39,119 nt of DNA. It comes from Phycisphaerae bacterium. GTDB taxonomy: Bacteria; Planctomycetota; Phycisphaerae; Phycisphaerales; UBA1924. Under the pieces are notes generated by a model. It made no database searches. It was not told the origin of the DNA and saw only the letters and a program-made list of their open reading frames with translations. The stretch lies in NCBI GenBank assembly GCA_030432255.1, contig JAUIHS010000033.1, positions 1-39,119 of the forward strand, written 5' to 3'. This document shows, piece after piece, positions 1 through 7,641 of the stretch. Position numbers and translations under genes: made by a program. How positions within the stretch are numbered: the stretch's first letter is position 1; the number at the start of each line of letters is the position of its first letter.

Positions 1-12
1 TCCGAATTTACG

Positions 13-47
13 CGGGCCGTCTGTTACCGGGCGGCCCGTTGTTGTTT
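13..47 (+). terminator. Rho-independent-like terminator of an upstream gene outside the window
   Basis: A perfect 7-bp stem (13-19 CGGGCCG with 32-38 CGGCCCG) encloses a 12-nt loop and is followed by a T-rich run TTGTTGTTT at 39-47. This is the layout of an intrinsic terminator read on the plus strand, so a plus-strand gene probably ends just left of the window. The T tract is interrupted by G residues, so strength is uncertain. Confidence 0.6.
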
Positions 48-121
48 CCAGAGTCGGGGTCCCTCTGACACCTGCTCGACGGCTCTCTCACTCGCAGCCC
101 ATTCTTCAACGGGCTGCTAGG

Positions 122-2587
122 ATGAGGCCCATGACGATGAGCATCCGATGTGCACTTCTGGGAACCGCCTGTCTGCTCTGCCTGATGGGATGCAGCATGC
201 AGGACCAGGGGTCGAGGCCCATCAGCGTGGCGCATGCGGCGAAACGACCGGCAGTGCCCTCGGCGAAGCCGGCTCCGCCGGTGTCGGAGCCGGTCGAGGA
301 GGCTCCGGAGCCGATCCTGACGCTTGATGAGATCGATGAGCCCGTTGTGCCTGTGGAAACGGAGCGGTTCGAGCCGGTCGGGGCTGTCGAGGTTGCGACT
401 GATGTCCAGACCGAAGTCCCACACCAGGTGCGCACCCGTGAGGCGGATGCCTTCCTGCAGCAGTACGCGGCCACGTATCGGTTTCGGCTGGGGACACCTC
501 GCAACCTCACGATGCTGCCTGATGCATCCGGCGTCCTTTTTCTGCGGTCCGGGTCTCGTGACTTCGTGAACGACCTGTACCTGTTCGACTGTGCGACAGG
601 CGAAGAGCAGTTGCTCCTGACAGCAGAGGATCTCCTGGGCGGGATGAATGAGAACCTGAGCGCAGAGGAACTGGCGCGCCGTGAGCGACAGCGCGTGACA
701 GCTCGGGGCATCGCGACATTCGCGATGTCTGAGGATGGCGCCCGTGTACTGGTGCCGCTTTCGGGCGACCTCTACCTGTACGAAATGGAGACGCGCGAGT
801 TCCGGCGACTCGAGAGTACCTCGGGGTATCCGATCGATCCACGTTTCTCGAAGGATGGGCGGCATGTATCGTGTGTCCGCAACGGGGACTTGTATGTCAC
901 GGATCTGACGACGGGTGGTGAGCGGCGGCTGACGTGGGATGCGACGGATCACATCACGAACGGTCTGGCGGAGTTCGTGGCGCAGGAGGAAATGGACCGG
1001 GACGAGGGGTACTGGTGGTCACCGGACAGCCGGCGCCTGCTCTACCAGCGGACTGATACGTCGGCGGTCGAGATGATGTACATCATGGACCCGAAGAATC
1101 CGGAGCGGGCCCCGAAGGGCTGGCCCTATCCACGACCGGGGCGGACCAATGCGACGGTGGAGCTTTTCATCCTCGACCTGGAGTCCGGCGGGGCGATTCC
1201 AGTTCAGTGGGATCGCGAGGGGTATCCATACCTGGCCCGGGTGGTGTGGCCTGATGCCGGCCTGCTGACGATCCTGGTTCAGAACCGTCATCAGACCGAG
1301 CAGAAGCTGCTGGTCGTGGATCCGTACAGCGGTGGGACGCGAACGCTGCTGAGCGAGCGTGACAATGCATGGCTCAACATCGATGCACAGATGCCGGTGT
1401 GGTCGGAGGATGGGCGCTTCTTCTTCTGGACCACGGAACGGAACAACGGCTGGCAACTCGAGATGCGGGACCGGTCAGGTGCGCTCCTCTCGGAACTCAC
1501 GCCTCGGAGATGGGGCTATCGCCGCTTCATCGCGTTCCACGAGGAAGACAATGAAGTGTGGTGGGTCGGCAGTCCTGATCCGACCGAAGCGCAGATCTAT
1601 GTCTCGACGACGGTTGAGGCGGACCCGCGGCGTCCACCGCAGCGCATCACTCGGACTCCGGGGTTGCACGGCGCGACATTTGCTTCGGACAACGAAACAT
1701 ACGTTCACACCGTCACGACGCTGTCGGGAAGCAGTGACCGGATCGTGAGACATCGGGACGGGACCATCTATGGAACGATCCAGTCTGCGGCCGAGGAGCC
1801 ACCGATGCCGGTCAACCTGGAACTGACGACGGTGGGTGACGGTCCGACGTGGCACTGCGCGATTGTGCGACCGAACGACTTCGACCCAATCCGGAAGTAC
1901 CCGGTGTTGGTGTCGGTGTACGGTGGACCGCATGCGCAGGTGGTGCAGGCGTCTCGTCAGCGGTACGTGCTCCAGCAGTGGTTCGCTGACCATGGATTTG
2001 TCGTGGTGTGCATCGACGGGCGCGGTACACCGAATCGCGGGCGCCTGTGGGAGCGTGCCATCAAGGGTGACTTCATCGGTCTGCCACTGGACGACCAGGC
2101 GACGGCGTTGAAGTTGCTCGCAGGTCGTTACCCGGAACTCGATGCTGGTCGGGTAGGGATCTACGGGTGGTCGTTTGGCGGTTACTTCTCGGCGATGGCG
2201 GTGATGCGCCGGCCGGATGTCTTTCATGCAGGCGTCGCCGGAGCACCTGTGTGTGACTGGCTGGACTACGACACGCACTACACGGAGCGCTACCTGGGTC
2301 TGCCGGATGAGAATCCGTCCGGGTACAGGGACGGGAATGTGCTCACATGGGCGGCGGACCTGACCCAGCCGCTGCTGATCATTCACGGGACGGCGGACGA
2401 CAATGTCTTCTTCACGCACTCGCTTCGGATGTCTGATGAACTGACGCGTCACGGCATCGAACATGAGTTCCTGCCGCTTGCGGGTATGACCCACATGGTG
2501 TCGGATCCGGACATGACGGTGACTCTCTACGAGCGCATGAGGGACTTTTTCGTCGGGAGACTCCGGAATGCCGGGGAAAATCCCTGA
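122..2587 (+). CDS. S9 family dipeptidyl peptidase IV-like exported lipoprotein
   Basis: Predicted serine exopeptidase that removes dipeptides from peptide N-termini outside the cytoplasm. The N-terminus is a lipoprotein signal (hydrophobic stretch ending LMGC, Cys24), followed by a Pro/Glu-rich linker (about 40-85) and a DPPIV-type beta-propeller (about 120-560). The alpha/beta-hydrolase domain carries GWSFGGY (nucleophile Ser684), HGTADDNV (Asp759/760) and GMTHMVS (His791). SVYGG around Tyr600 matches the oxyanion Tyr of the family. QEEM (Glu289/290) just before YWWSPD matches the Glu pair that anchors the substrate amino terminus in DPP4, which favours true dipeptidyl-peptidase activity. 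In-frame ATGs lie at 122, 131 and 137; AGGA at 119-122 is best spaced for 131, so the true start may be 9 or 15 bases downstream. Length (~820 aa) is normal for the family with an extended linker. Confidence 0.93.
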   Translation: MRPMTMSIRCALLGTACLLCLMGCSMQDQGSRPISVAHAAKRPAVPSAKPAPPVSEPVEEAPEPILTLDEIDEPVVPVETERFEPVGAVEVATDVQTEVPHQVRTREADAFLQQYAATYRFRLGTPRNLTMLPDASGVLFLRSGSRDFVNDLYLFDCATGEEQLLLTAEDLLGGMNENLSAEELARRERQRVTARGIATFAMSEDGARVLVPLSGDLYLYEMETREFRRLESTSGYPIDPRFSKDGRHVSCVRNGDLYVTDLTTGGERRLTWDATDHITNGLAEFVAQEEMDRDEGYWWSPDSRRLLYQRTDTSAVEMMYIMDPKNPERAPKGWPYPRPGRTNATVELFILDLESGGAIPVQWDREGYPYLARVVWPDAGLLTILVQNRHQTEQKLLVVDPYSGGTRTLLSERDNAWLNIDAQMPVWSEDGRFFFWTTERNNGWQLEMRDRSGALLSELTPRRWGYRRFIAFHEEDNEVWWVGSPDPTEAQIYVSTTVEADPRRPPQRITRTPGLHGATFASDNETYVHTVTTLSGSSDRIVRHRDGTIYGTIQSAAEEPPMPVNLELTTVGDGPTWHCAIVRPNDFDPIRKYPVLVSVYGGPHAQVVQASRQRYVLQQWFADHGFVVVCIDGRGTPNRGRLWERAIKGDFIGLPLDDQATALKLLAGRYPELDAGRVGIYGWSFGGYFSAMAVMRRPDVFHAGVAGAPVCDWLDYDTHYTERYLGLPDENPSGYRDGNVLTWAADLTQPLLIIHGTADDNVFFTHSLRMSDELTRHGIEHEFLPLAGMTHMVSDPDMTVTLYERMRDFFVGRLRNAGENP

Positions 2588-2603
2588 TTTCAGGGTTCTG
2601 TCT
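2582..2603 (+). terminator. Weak hairpin overlapping the stop codon of the S9 peptidase gene
   Basis: CCCTG (2582-2586), loop ATTT, CAGGG (2591-2595), then TTCTGTCT. The 5-bp stem includes part of the TGA stop. The tail is only moderately T-rich, so this may be a weak terminator or a processing signal. Confidence 0.3.
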
Positions 2604-2624
2604 GAGCTTGCAGCGTGGTAAAAT
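2596..2624 (+). promoter_or_regulatory. Candidate sigma70-like promoter for the zinc-ribbon membrane protein gene
   Basis: TAAAAT at 2619-2624 matches the -10 consensus at five of six positions. The hexamer 17 bases upstream, TTCTGT (2596-2601), is a poor -35. The predicted transcript would start near 2631, about 50 bases before the ATG at 2680. Confidence 0.3.
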
Positions 2625-2679
2625 GGGTCAAGCCCCGCACAGGGCCTGAGTCAGAGTCTGTCAATTCAGAGAAGTCACC

Positions 2680-3795
2680 ATGATTGCACCCATCGTGATT
2701 GGTGGAGCGTGTGTTTTCGCACTGGGCCTTCTGCTCGTCTTCATGGGCGGGCGAGGGCAGCGCGTTGACAGTGCGCACTACTGTCGACGTTGCGGCTACG
2801 AAGAAACTGTTGGTTCGGTGTGTCCTGAGTGTGGTCGCTCGCTCAAACTGAGTTCGCGTCGAATTGCCTTTGACATGAACCACCCTGTTCTCGCCCGCAT
2901 CTTTGCTGTCACCCGACAGGGCCGGCGTACGCCGCGTTGGGGCATCGTGGCATCGGGAGCCCTTCTGCTCTTCATCGGCAGTGCCGTGTCGGGGAGTGCG
3001 ATCTGGATGCAGGCGTCGCAGATCAATATCAACACGCTGAAGCCGATTGCCATGGTTTTCTCAGAGGCGGCCAGTTCAGATCTGGTCGTCGCGCAGGAGG
3101 CGCTGGACGAACTCGAGCGGCGGGACCTCCAGGGTGAACTCTCGCCACAGCAGTACGAGCGATGGCAGCGCCTCGTCGCGTTGCATCAGGAACGCCAGAT
3201 CGCCGCGATTCTTGCCGCAGCGCCCATGTCGGACGCTCGCGTCGCCAGATCGACGCAGCGAACTTCCACGAGTGTGCAGCGTGTGCGGGAAAGCATGCCT
3301 CGGCGGAGCGTCGCCTCAGACCCGGGGCCGGTGCCTCCACAGTTGATCGATGTCGACGATGAGGCACACGAATCCTGGCTTCAGGAACAGGCATCCGCGT
3401 ACCGGGAAGAACTCGTCACCATGATTGATCGCGATGAGGCCGTCCTGAACCCACGGACCAATGAGATTCGCGTTCCCGAGATTCGGGCCCAGGTCCCTGC
3501 GGTTCGTCCCGTGCCCTCCGGGGTCGTGAGCATTCTTGACGCCGAGGCTCGCGACCTTCGCACCAACTGGGATACCCGAGTGCAGCGTTCCACGCGCGAG
3601 ATTGGTGGCTACCTGCCGCTCGATGGCCGCCCGCTGGTGACGAAGTCGCCGGCAAGGGCCGGGATCGGAGGGGGTGGTGCGTGGCAGAGTCCACTCAAGA
3701 CAGTTGCCACACGGATTGCGCCAGGCGGGCGCGTCCCGAGTGCATCGCCGACCTCACGCATTCGAACACGGATCACACCGCGTCGCGCGTGGTAG
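2680..3795 (+). CDS. Membrane protein with zinc ribbon, function unknown
   Basis: Not assignable to a named function. The 371-aa product has a hydrophobic segment at about residues 2-22, a four-Cys zinc ribbon (CRRC 35-38 and CPEC 48-51, in the pattern CxxCGY...CPECGR), a second transmembrane segment at about 87-110, then a long hydrophilic region rich in Arg, Ala and Glu with predicted helical stretches. The C-terminal 60 residues are rich in Pro, Gly and Arg and look disordered. Short CGY/CPECGR ribbons beside membrane helices recur in Phycisphaerae proteins; a second example lies at 33765-35234. If the basic loop between the two helices is cytoplasmic by the positive-inside rule, the ribbon is cytoplasmic and the long tail is extracytoplasmic. 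The Shine-Dalgarno (GAGAAG) is weak. The gene ends 4 bases before the convergent adenylate-kinase-like gene. Confidence 0.85.
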   Translation: MIAPIVIGGACVFALGLLLVFMGGRGQRVDSAHYCRRCGYEETVGSVCPECGRSLKLSSRRIAFDMNHPVLARIFAVTRQGRRTPRWGIVASGALLLFIGSAVSGSAIWMQASQININTLKPIAMVFSEAASSDLVVAQEALDELERRDLQGELSPQQYERWQRLVALHQERQIAAILAAAPMSDARVARSTQRTSTSVQRVRESMPRRSVASDPGPVPPQLIDVDDEAHESWLQEQASAYREELVTMIDRDEAVLNPRTNEIRVPEIRAQVPAVRPVPSGVVSILDAEARDLRTNWDTRVQRSTREIGGYLPLDGRPLVTKSPARAGIGGGGAWQSPLKTVATRIAPGGRVPSASPTSRIRTRITPRRAW

Positions 3796-3799
3796 GGAC

Positions 3800-4420
3800 T
3801 TACGCGAGCGCGTTGCCGAACTGCATGCTCTGAACCGGGGCGACATGTTCGAGGACGCGCGAAAGCACCTCGAGCGGTGTGCCGATCGGATCGACCTCGC
3901 GCACACGGTCAGCCGGATAGTGCTCGAGGACCGGGCGGGTTTCGCTGTGGTAGACCTCGAGTCGTCGGCGGATGACTTCTACCTTGGCGTCGTCAGGCCG
4001 GTTCTCGCGCATCGCTCGCTTGCGGAGACGGTCGATCACGACCGCCTCGTCCTGGCAGATCAGGTGGAGGACGAGCAGGACTTCGATGTGCTCGTCCATG
4101 ATCTTCGCCTGGGCCGGGTTGCGCGGGATGCCGTCGAGCAGGAGAATGTCCTTCGCAGGCTGAAAATCGCACAGCGCCTCGTGAGCTTCGATGTTGGTCT
4201 GCCAGACCCGGATGGTGATGTCGTCGGGGACGAGATCGCCGCGGGTGGAGTACTGGAGGAACGTGCGTCCGAGTTCGGAGTCCTTGTTGAGCCGGCGGAA
4301 GATATCGCCGGAGGACTGGTGGTAGAAGCCGGGGCAGGAGGCCAGCATCTTGCCCTGCGTCCCCTTGCCCGATCCCGGTGCGCCGAACATGAGGATCGTC
4401 TTGTACCTGTGCTCACTCAC
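3800..4420 (-). CDS. adk: Adenylate kinase-like nucleoside monophosphate kinase
   Basis: Predicted cytoplasmic NMP kinase transferring a phosphate from ATP to AMP (or UMP/CMP). The P-loop GAPGSGKGTQ lies at residues 13-22. SSGDIFRR (37-43 region) corresponds to the AMP-binding helix, and DGIPR (96-100) is the family's DGFPR motif with Ile for Phe. The R...RPDDAKVEVIRRRL segment (about 138-154) supplies the lid arginines. The product is 206 aa and lacks the Cys4 zinc lid, so it is the short-lid form also seen in UMP/CMP kinases. Substrate choice cannot be read with certainty, and a second adk elsewhere is possible. Start is GTG at 4420 with GGGAG nine bases upstream. Confidence 0.85.
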   Translation of the reverse strand: MSEHRYKTILMFGAPGSGKGTQGKMLASCPGFYHQSSGDIFRRLNKDSELGRTFLQYSTRGDLVPDDITIRVWQTNIEAHEALCDFQPAKDILLLDGIPRNPAQAKIMDEHIEVLLVLHLICQDEAVVIDRLRKRAMRENRPDDAKVEVIRRRLEVYHSETRPVLEHYPADRVREVDPIGTPLEVLSRVLEHVAPVQSMQFGNALA

Positions 4421-4571
4421 CTCGTAGAACTCCCGTTCCGCGTGTCAATCAATCAGGCCGGTCGATGGGGCATCGCCGGAGAACCTGGACCCCTGCAACT
4501 GAATCGTCCATCCCACGGAGAAGGGTTAGGGTACCGACCGCTGAAGGCGGTGGAAACCTCGGCGGGGCGTT

Positions 4572-4600
4572 CAGACACAACGAATCGACTCGGTTATTCT
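4572..4600 (+). promoter_or_regulatory. Candidate promoter of recJ implying a near-leaderless transcript
   Basis: CAGACA (4572-4577, four of six to TTGACA) and TATTCT (4595-4600, four of six to TATAAT) are separated by 17 bases. Transcription would begin near 4607, two bases before the first ATG of recJ at 4609. No Shine-Dalgarno precedes that ATG, which fits a leaderless start, or a start at the downstream ATGs at 4633/4636. Confidence 0.3.
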
Positions 4601-4608
4601 GACCCCCC

Positions 4609-6405
4609 ATGCGCGGTCTTACGCATCGATGGATGATGTCCGAAACCCGAACAAAACCGGGTGCGGGCTGCGCCCCGGGGACGGACCCGGTCGTCGCACG
4701 CATTCTCGCGGCTCGCGACATGTCGGAGCCCGACCAGATCGGCGCGTACCTTGAGCCGCGTCTGAACCTGATGCACGATCCTGTGGTGCTTCCCGGCGTC
4801 GAGTCGGCATCACGACGACTGCTCGATGCCCTTGAGCGCGACCAAGGGATCGCGATCTACGGTGACTACGACGTTGATGGGATGACGGCGACGGCGATCC
4901 TCTATCACATGCTGCGCCATATCAATCCGCAGGCACGCATCACCACGTACGTGCCCCATCGCCTGGACGAGGGGTACGGGCTCAACAGCGAGGCGATCCA
5001 ACAACTCGCAGCGGAGGGCGCCTCAGTTGTTGTGTCGGTCGACTGCGGCGTGACGGCCGTGGAGCCGGCCCGAGCGGCCCGGGCGGCTGGTGTGGATCTG
5101 ATCATCACCGATCACCACAACCCCCCCACTGATCCCGGAGCGTTGCCGGACGCCTTCGCGATCGTTCATCCACTCCTTCCGGGGTCCGAATACCCGTGTC
5201 CACACCTCTGTGGCGCCGGTGTCGCCTTCAAACTCGCGTGGCGCCTGGCGACGATGGCGGCCGGGCGACCGGTCGTAGACGAGGACACGCGCCGAATGCT
5301 GCTTCGACTGCTGTCGCTGGCAGCGCTGGGGACGATTGCGGATGTGGTTCCGTTGACGGATGAGAATCGAGTGATCGCATCGAACGGGCTGCGGCTCATG
5401 CGCCAGACCGGGCTGCCGGGGATCGATGCGCTGATCGAGGTCGCGGGGCTCAATGAACGGAGCGTCGATGCGGAAGACGTGGGATTCAAGATCGGTCCTC
5501 GCCTGAATGCATGTGGCCGGATGGGCCATGCACGCGACGCGGTTGAACTGCTGACGCATGCGGCACCGGGACGCGCGCACGAGATTGCTCAAGCGCTCAA
5601 CGAGCAGAATACGAGCCGCCGCGAAACGGAGCGGCGTATCTTCGAGCAGGCGTGCGAGATGGCCGAGGCGGAAGGGATGACGTCCGATGACTGCCGGGTG
5701 ATCGTACTCGCGGCTGAGGACTGGCATCCGGGCGTGGTGGGCATCGTCTGTTCGCGGATGGTGAACCGGTACCACCGACCGACGATCCTGATGCAGCGTG
5801 ATGGAGACGAGTGTCGGGGTTCGGGGCGGAGCATTGATGGCTACAACCTGCACGGTGGCCTTCAGGCATCAGCGGAGCACCTCTCGCGCTTCGGAGGGCA
5901 CGACATGGCGGCGGGCCTGGCGCTGGAGACGAGTCGACTGGCTGACTTTGCTGTCACGCTGCGGCGCCATGCACATGAACAGATCACGGCGGAGATGCTG
6001 GTGCCGCACCTGCAACTGGATTGTGCAGTCAGCCTCGAAGAACTGTCGGTGACGACGGTGCGTGCGATTCGGAGGATGGGCCCATTCGGGCGGGGGAACC
6101 CGCATCCCACGCTGTTGCTCGAACAACTCCGCGTCACCCACGATGCGCGCGCCATCGGGGCGCAGGGGAAGCACCTTCAGGTGCTGGCCGCCTCAGGAAA
6201 TGGGCGGGCGATCCGACTCGTGGGATGGGGCCTCGGTGACCTGGCTGAGCGCCTCAGGGCGGGCAGCCTGCTGGACGCGGCGATTCGGCCGAAGATCAAC
6301 GAGTTTCGCGGGCGCGTGAGCGTCGAGGCGGAGATTCGCGACCTCCGACTGGCCGACGGTGGCGATGTCAGGACGCGCGGTCGCGTCTCAGTGCGCTCGC
6401 ACTGA
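4609..6405 (+). CDS. recJ: Single-stranded-DNA-specific exonuclease RecJ
   Basis: Predicted 5'-3' single-strand DNA exonuclease of the DHH superfamily, used in recombination, mismatch and base-excision repair. The DHH domain carries GDYDVDG (85-91), SVDCG (143-147) and TDHH (167-170), which bind two metal ions. LCGAGVAFKLA (about 200) and PRLNACGRMGHA follow. The DHHA1 domain has RSIDGYNLH and RFGGHDMAAG, and an OB-fold region completes the protein. At 598 aa it is close to the usual RecJ size. The start is uncertain: ATG codons lie at 4609, 4633 and 4636, none with a clear Shine-Dalgarno. The stop codon abuts the stop of the convergent gspF gene. Confidence 0.95.
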   Translation: MRGLTHRWMMSETRTKPGAGCAPGTDPVVARILAARDMSEPDQIGAYLEPRLNLMHDPVVLPGVESASRRLLDALERDQGIAIYGDYDVDGMTATAILYHMLRHINPQARITTYVPHRLDEGYGLNSEAIQQLAAEGASVVVSVDCGVTAVEPARAARAAGVDLIITDHHNPPTDPGALPDAFAIVHPLLPGSEYPCPHLCGAGVAFKLAWRLATMAAGRPVVDEDTRRMLLRLLSLAALGTIADVVPLTDENRVIASNGLRLMRQTGLPGIDALIEVAGLNERSVDAEDVGFKIGPRLNACGRMGHARDAVELLTHAAPGRAHEIAQALNEQNTSRRETERRIFEQACEMAEAEGMTSDDCRVIVLAAEDWHPGVVGIVCSRMVNRYHRPTILMQRDGDECRGSGRSIDGYNLHGGLQASAEHLSRFGGHDMAAGLALETSRLADFAVTLRRHAHEQITAEMLVPHLQLDCAVSLEELSVTTVRAIRRMGPFGRGNPHPTLLLEQLRVTHDARAIGAQGKHLQVLAASGNGRAIRLVGWGLGDLAERLRAGSLLDAAIRPKINEFRGRVSVEAEIRDLRLADGGDVRTRGRVSVRSH

Positions 6406-6414
6406 TCAGTGCGA
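6397..6414. repeat. 18-bp perfect palindrome spanning the abutting recJ and gspF stop codons
   Basis: TCGCACTGATCAGTGCGA is its own reverse complement, and its centre lies exactly between the recJ TGA (6403-6405) and the gspF TGA (6406-6408 on the minus strand). Both mRNAs could form a 7-bp stem with a GATC loop at their 3' ends. There is no T-run on either side, so it is not a standard intrinsic terminator. Confidence 0.6.
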
Positions 6415-7626
6415 CATGACGTTGGCGATCGTGAAGATGGGCAGCAGCAGCGCGATCGCAATGCCGCCGATGGTCACACCCATGAACATGATCATGAGGG
6501 GTTCGATGAGTTGGGTACCGTTCCGGATGGCCTCTTCCAGTTCCTCCTCGGTCGAAGAGGAAATCCGGGCGAAGACCTCGGAGAGTCGGCCGGTGCGCTC
6601 GCCCGCGGCGATCATCTGCGCAATGGAGGGCGGAATGAGCGTGGATTCGAGGACGACGTCGGACAGCGTCTGCCCGCGGGTCAATGACTCTTCCGTCTTG
6701 TTCCAGAGGTCATCCCAGAGCACGTTTGTGGTGACGCCGCGAACGATAGTGACTGCATCGAGGAGCGGCACGCCGGAGTCCAGCAGCGTCCCGAGTGTCC
6801 GGGTGGCGCGGGTCAGGTAGAACTGCGTGAACATGGGTCCGATGATCGGCGCCCTGATCTTGAGTGTGTCGATGATGCGTCGGCCACGTGAGGTCGTCTT
6901 GAGCAGGATGATGACGATGATCGCAGCGACCAGACCTGCACCGATGGCAAGAGTGTGCTGGGTGAGGAAGTTGCTGAGCCCCATGACGATCCGGGTCGGC
7001 GCCGGGAGCGCCGCCTCCCGTGACTCATAGATCTTTGCGAACCGGGGCAGTACTCCGACAACGAGGAAAGTCGTCACCGTGAACGCGAGCACGACCATGA
7101 CTGCAGGATAGGTCAGGGCACCTCGGATCTGCTTGACGGTCCGTCGTTCCTTGCCGAGGTACTCGGCGATGCGTCCCAGCATGACGCCCATGGTGCCCGA
7201 CGCTTCCGAGGCGCGCATGAGGCTGATCATGAGGACCGGAAAGACCCTGGGAAACTCGGCAAGCGCTTCGGAGAAGTTGACACCCCCCCGGATTCGGTCG
7301 TGGATGACCCCGAGCACACGACGCATCCCATCCGAGCGTGATTGTTCGATGTAGGCGTCCATGGCATCGCTGAGCGGAACGCCGGTCTCAATCATCACGG
7401 AGAGCTGGTTGGCGAGTGCGATGACATCATCGCGCTTGATTGCACGAGCCGCGGTCGAGATCCGTATACCTTCGACGTCCACGGGCGACGGCCCGATCTT
7501 GATGTCGATGACGGTGAACCCATCGCGCTGGAGGACCCGGAGAGCATCATCCTTCGAGGCGGCCTCGATGGTGCTCTTGACAGCCTGTCCGTGCTGATCG
7601 CGGGCTTCAAACGCAAAGGTGTACAT
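6406..7626 (-). CDS. gspF: Type II secretion/type IV pilus inner-membrane platform protein GspF/PilC
   Basis: Polytopic inner-membrane platform that couples the GspE ATPase to pseudopilus assembly. The 406-aa product has the duplicated T2SSF domain (about 66-190 and 270-392) and three transmembrane segments (about 172-194, 225-242 and 376-396), the standard family topology. The N-terminal region (MYTFAFEARD...) is the usual cytoplasmic arm. It is the last gene of the long minus-strand cluster, 15 bases after gspE. Its Shine-Dalgarno GGGAGG sits seven bases before the ATG and lies partly inside a 12-bp palindrome (7627-7638). The stop abuts the recJ stop. Confidence 0.95.
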   Translation of the reverse strand: MYTFAFEARDQHGQAVKSTIEAASKDDALRVLQRDGFTVIDIKIGPSPVDVEGIRISTAARAIKRDDVIALANQLSVMIETGVPLSDAMDAYIEQSRSDGMRRVLGVIHDRIRGGVNFSEALAEFPRVFPVLMISLMRASEASGTMGVMLGRIAEYLGKERRTVKQIRGALTYPAVMVVLAFTVTTFLVVGVLPRFAKIYESREAALPAPTRIVMGLSNFLTQHTLAIGAGLVAAIIVIILLKTTSRGRRIIDTLKIRAPIIGPMFTQFYLTRATRTLGTLLDSGVPLLDAVTIVRGVTTNVLWDDLWNKTEESLTRGQTLSDVVLESTLIPPSIAQMIAAGERTGRLSEVFARISSSTEEELEEAIRNGTQLIEPLMIMFMGVTIGGIAIALLLPIFTIANVMSH

Positions 7627-7638
7627 GGAGGATCCTCC
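7627..7638 (-). promoter_or_regulatory. Palindromic ribosome-binding site in front of gspF
   Basis: GGAGGATCCTCC is a perfect 12-bp palindrome placed directly before the gspF ATG. On the mRNA, GGAG can pair with CTCC around a GATC loop, partly hiding the Shine-Dalgarno. A 4-bp stem is weak, so any effect on translation is speculative. Confidence 0.4.
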
Positions 7639-7641
7639 CGA

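Noticed and set aside
1475..2494. 339-aa open frame antisense to the S9 peptidase
   Set aside because: Opposite strand contains the catalytic Ser/Asp/His motifs.
3674..4636. 320-aa open frame antisense to the adenylate-kinase-like gene
   Set aside because: The opposite frame carries the P-loop and other NMP-kinase motifs with a good Shine-Dalgarno.
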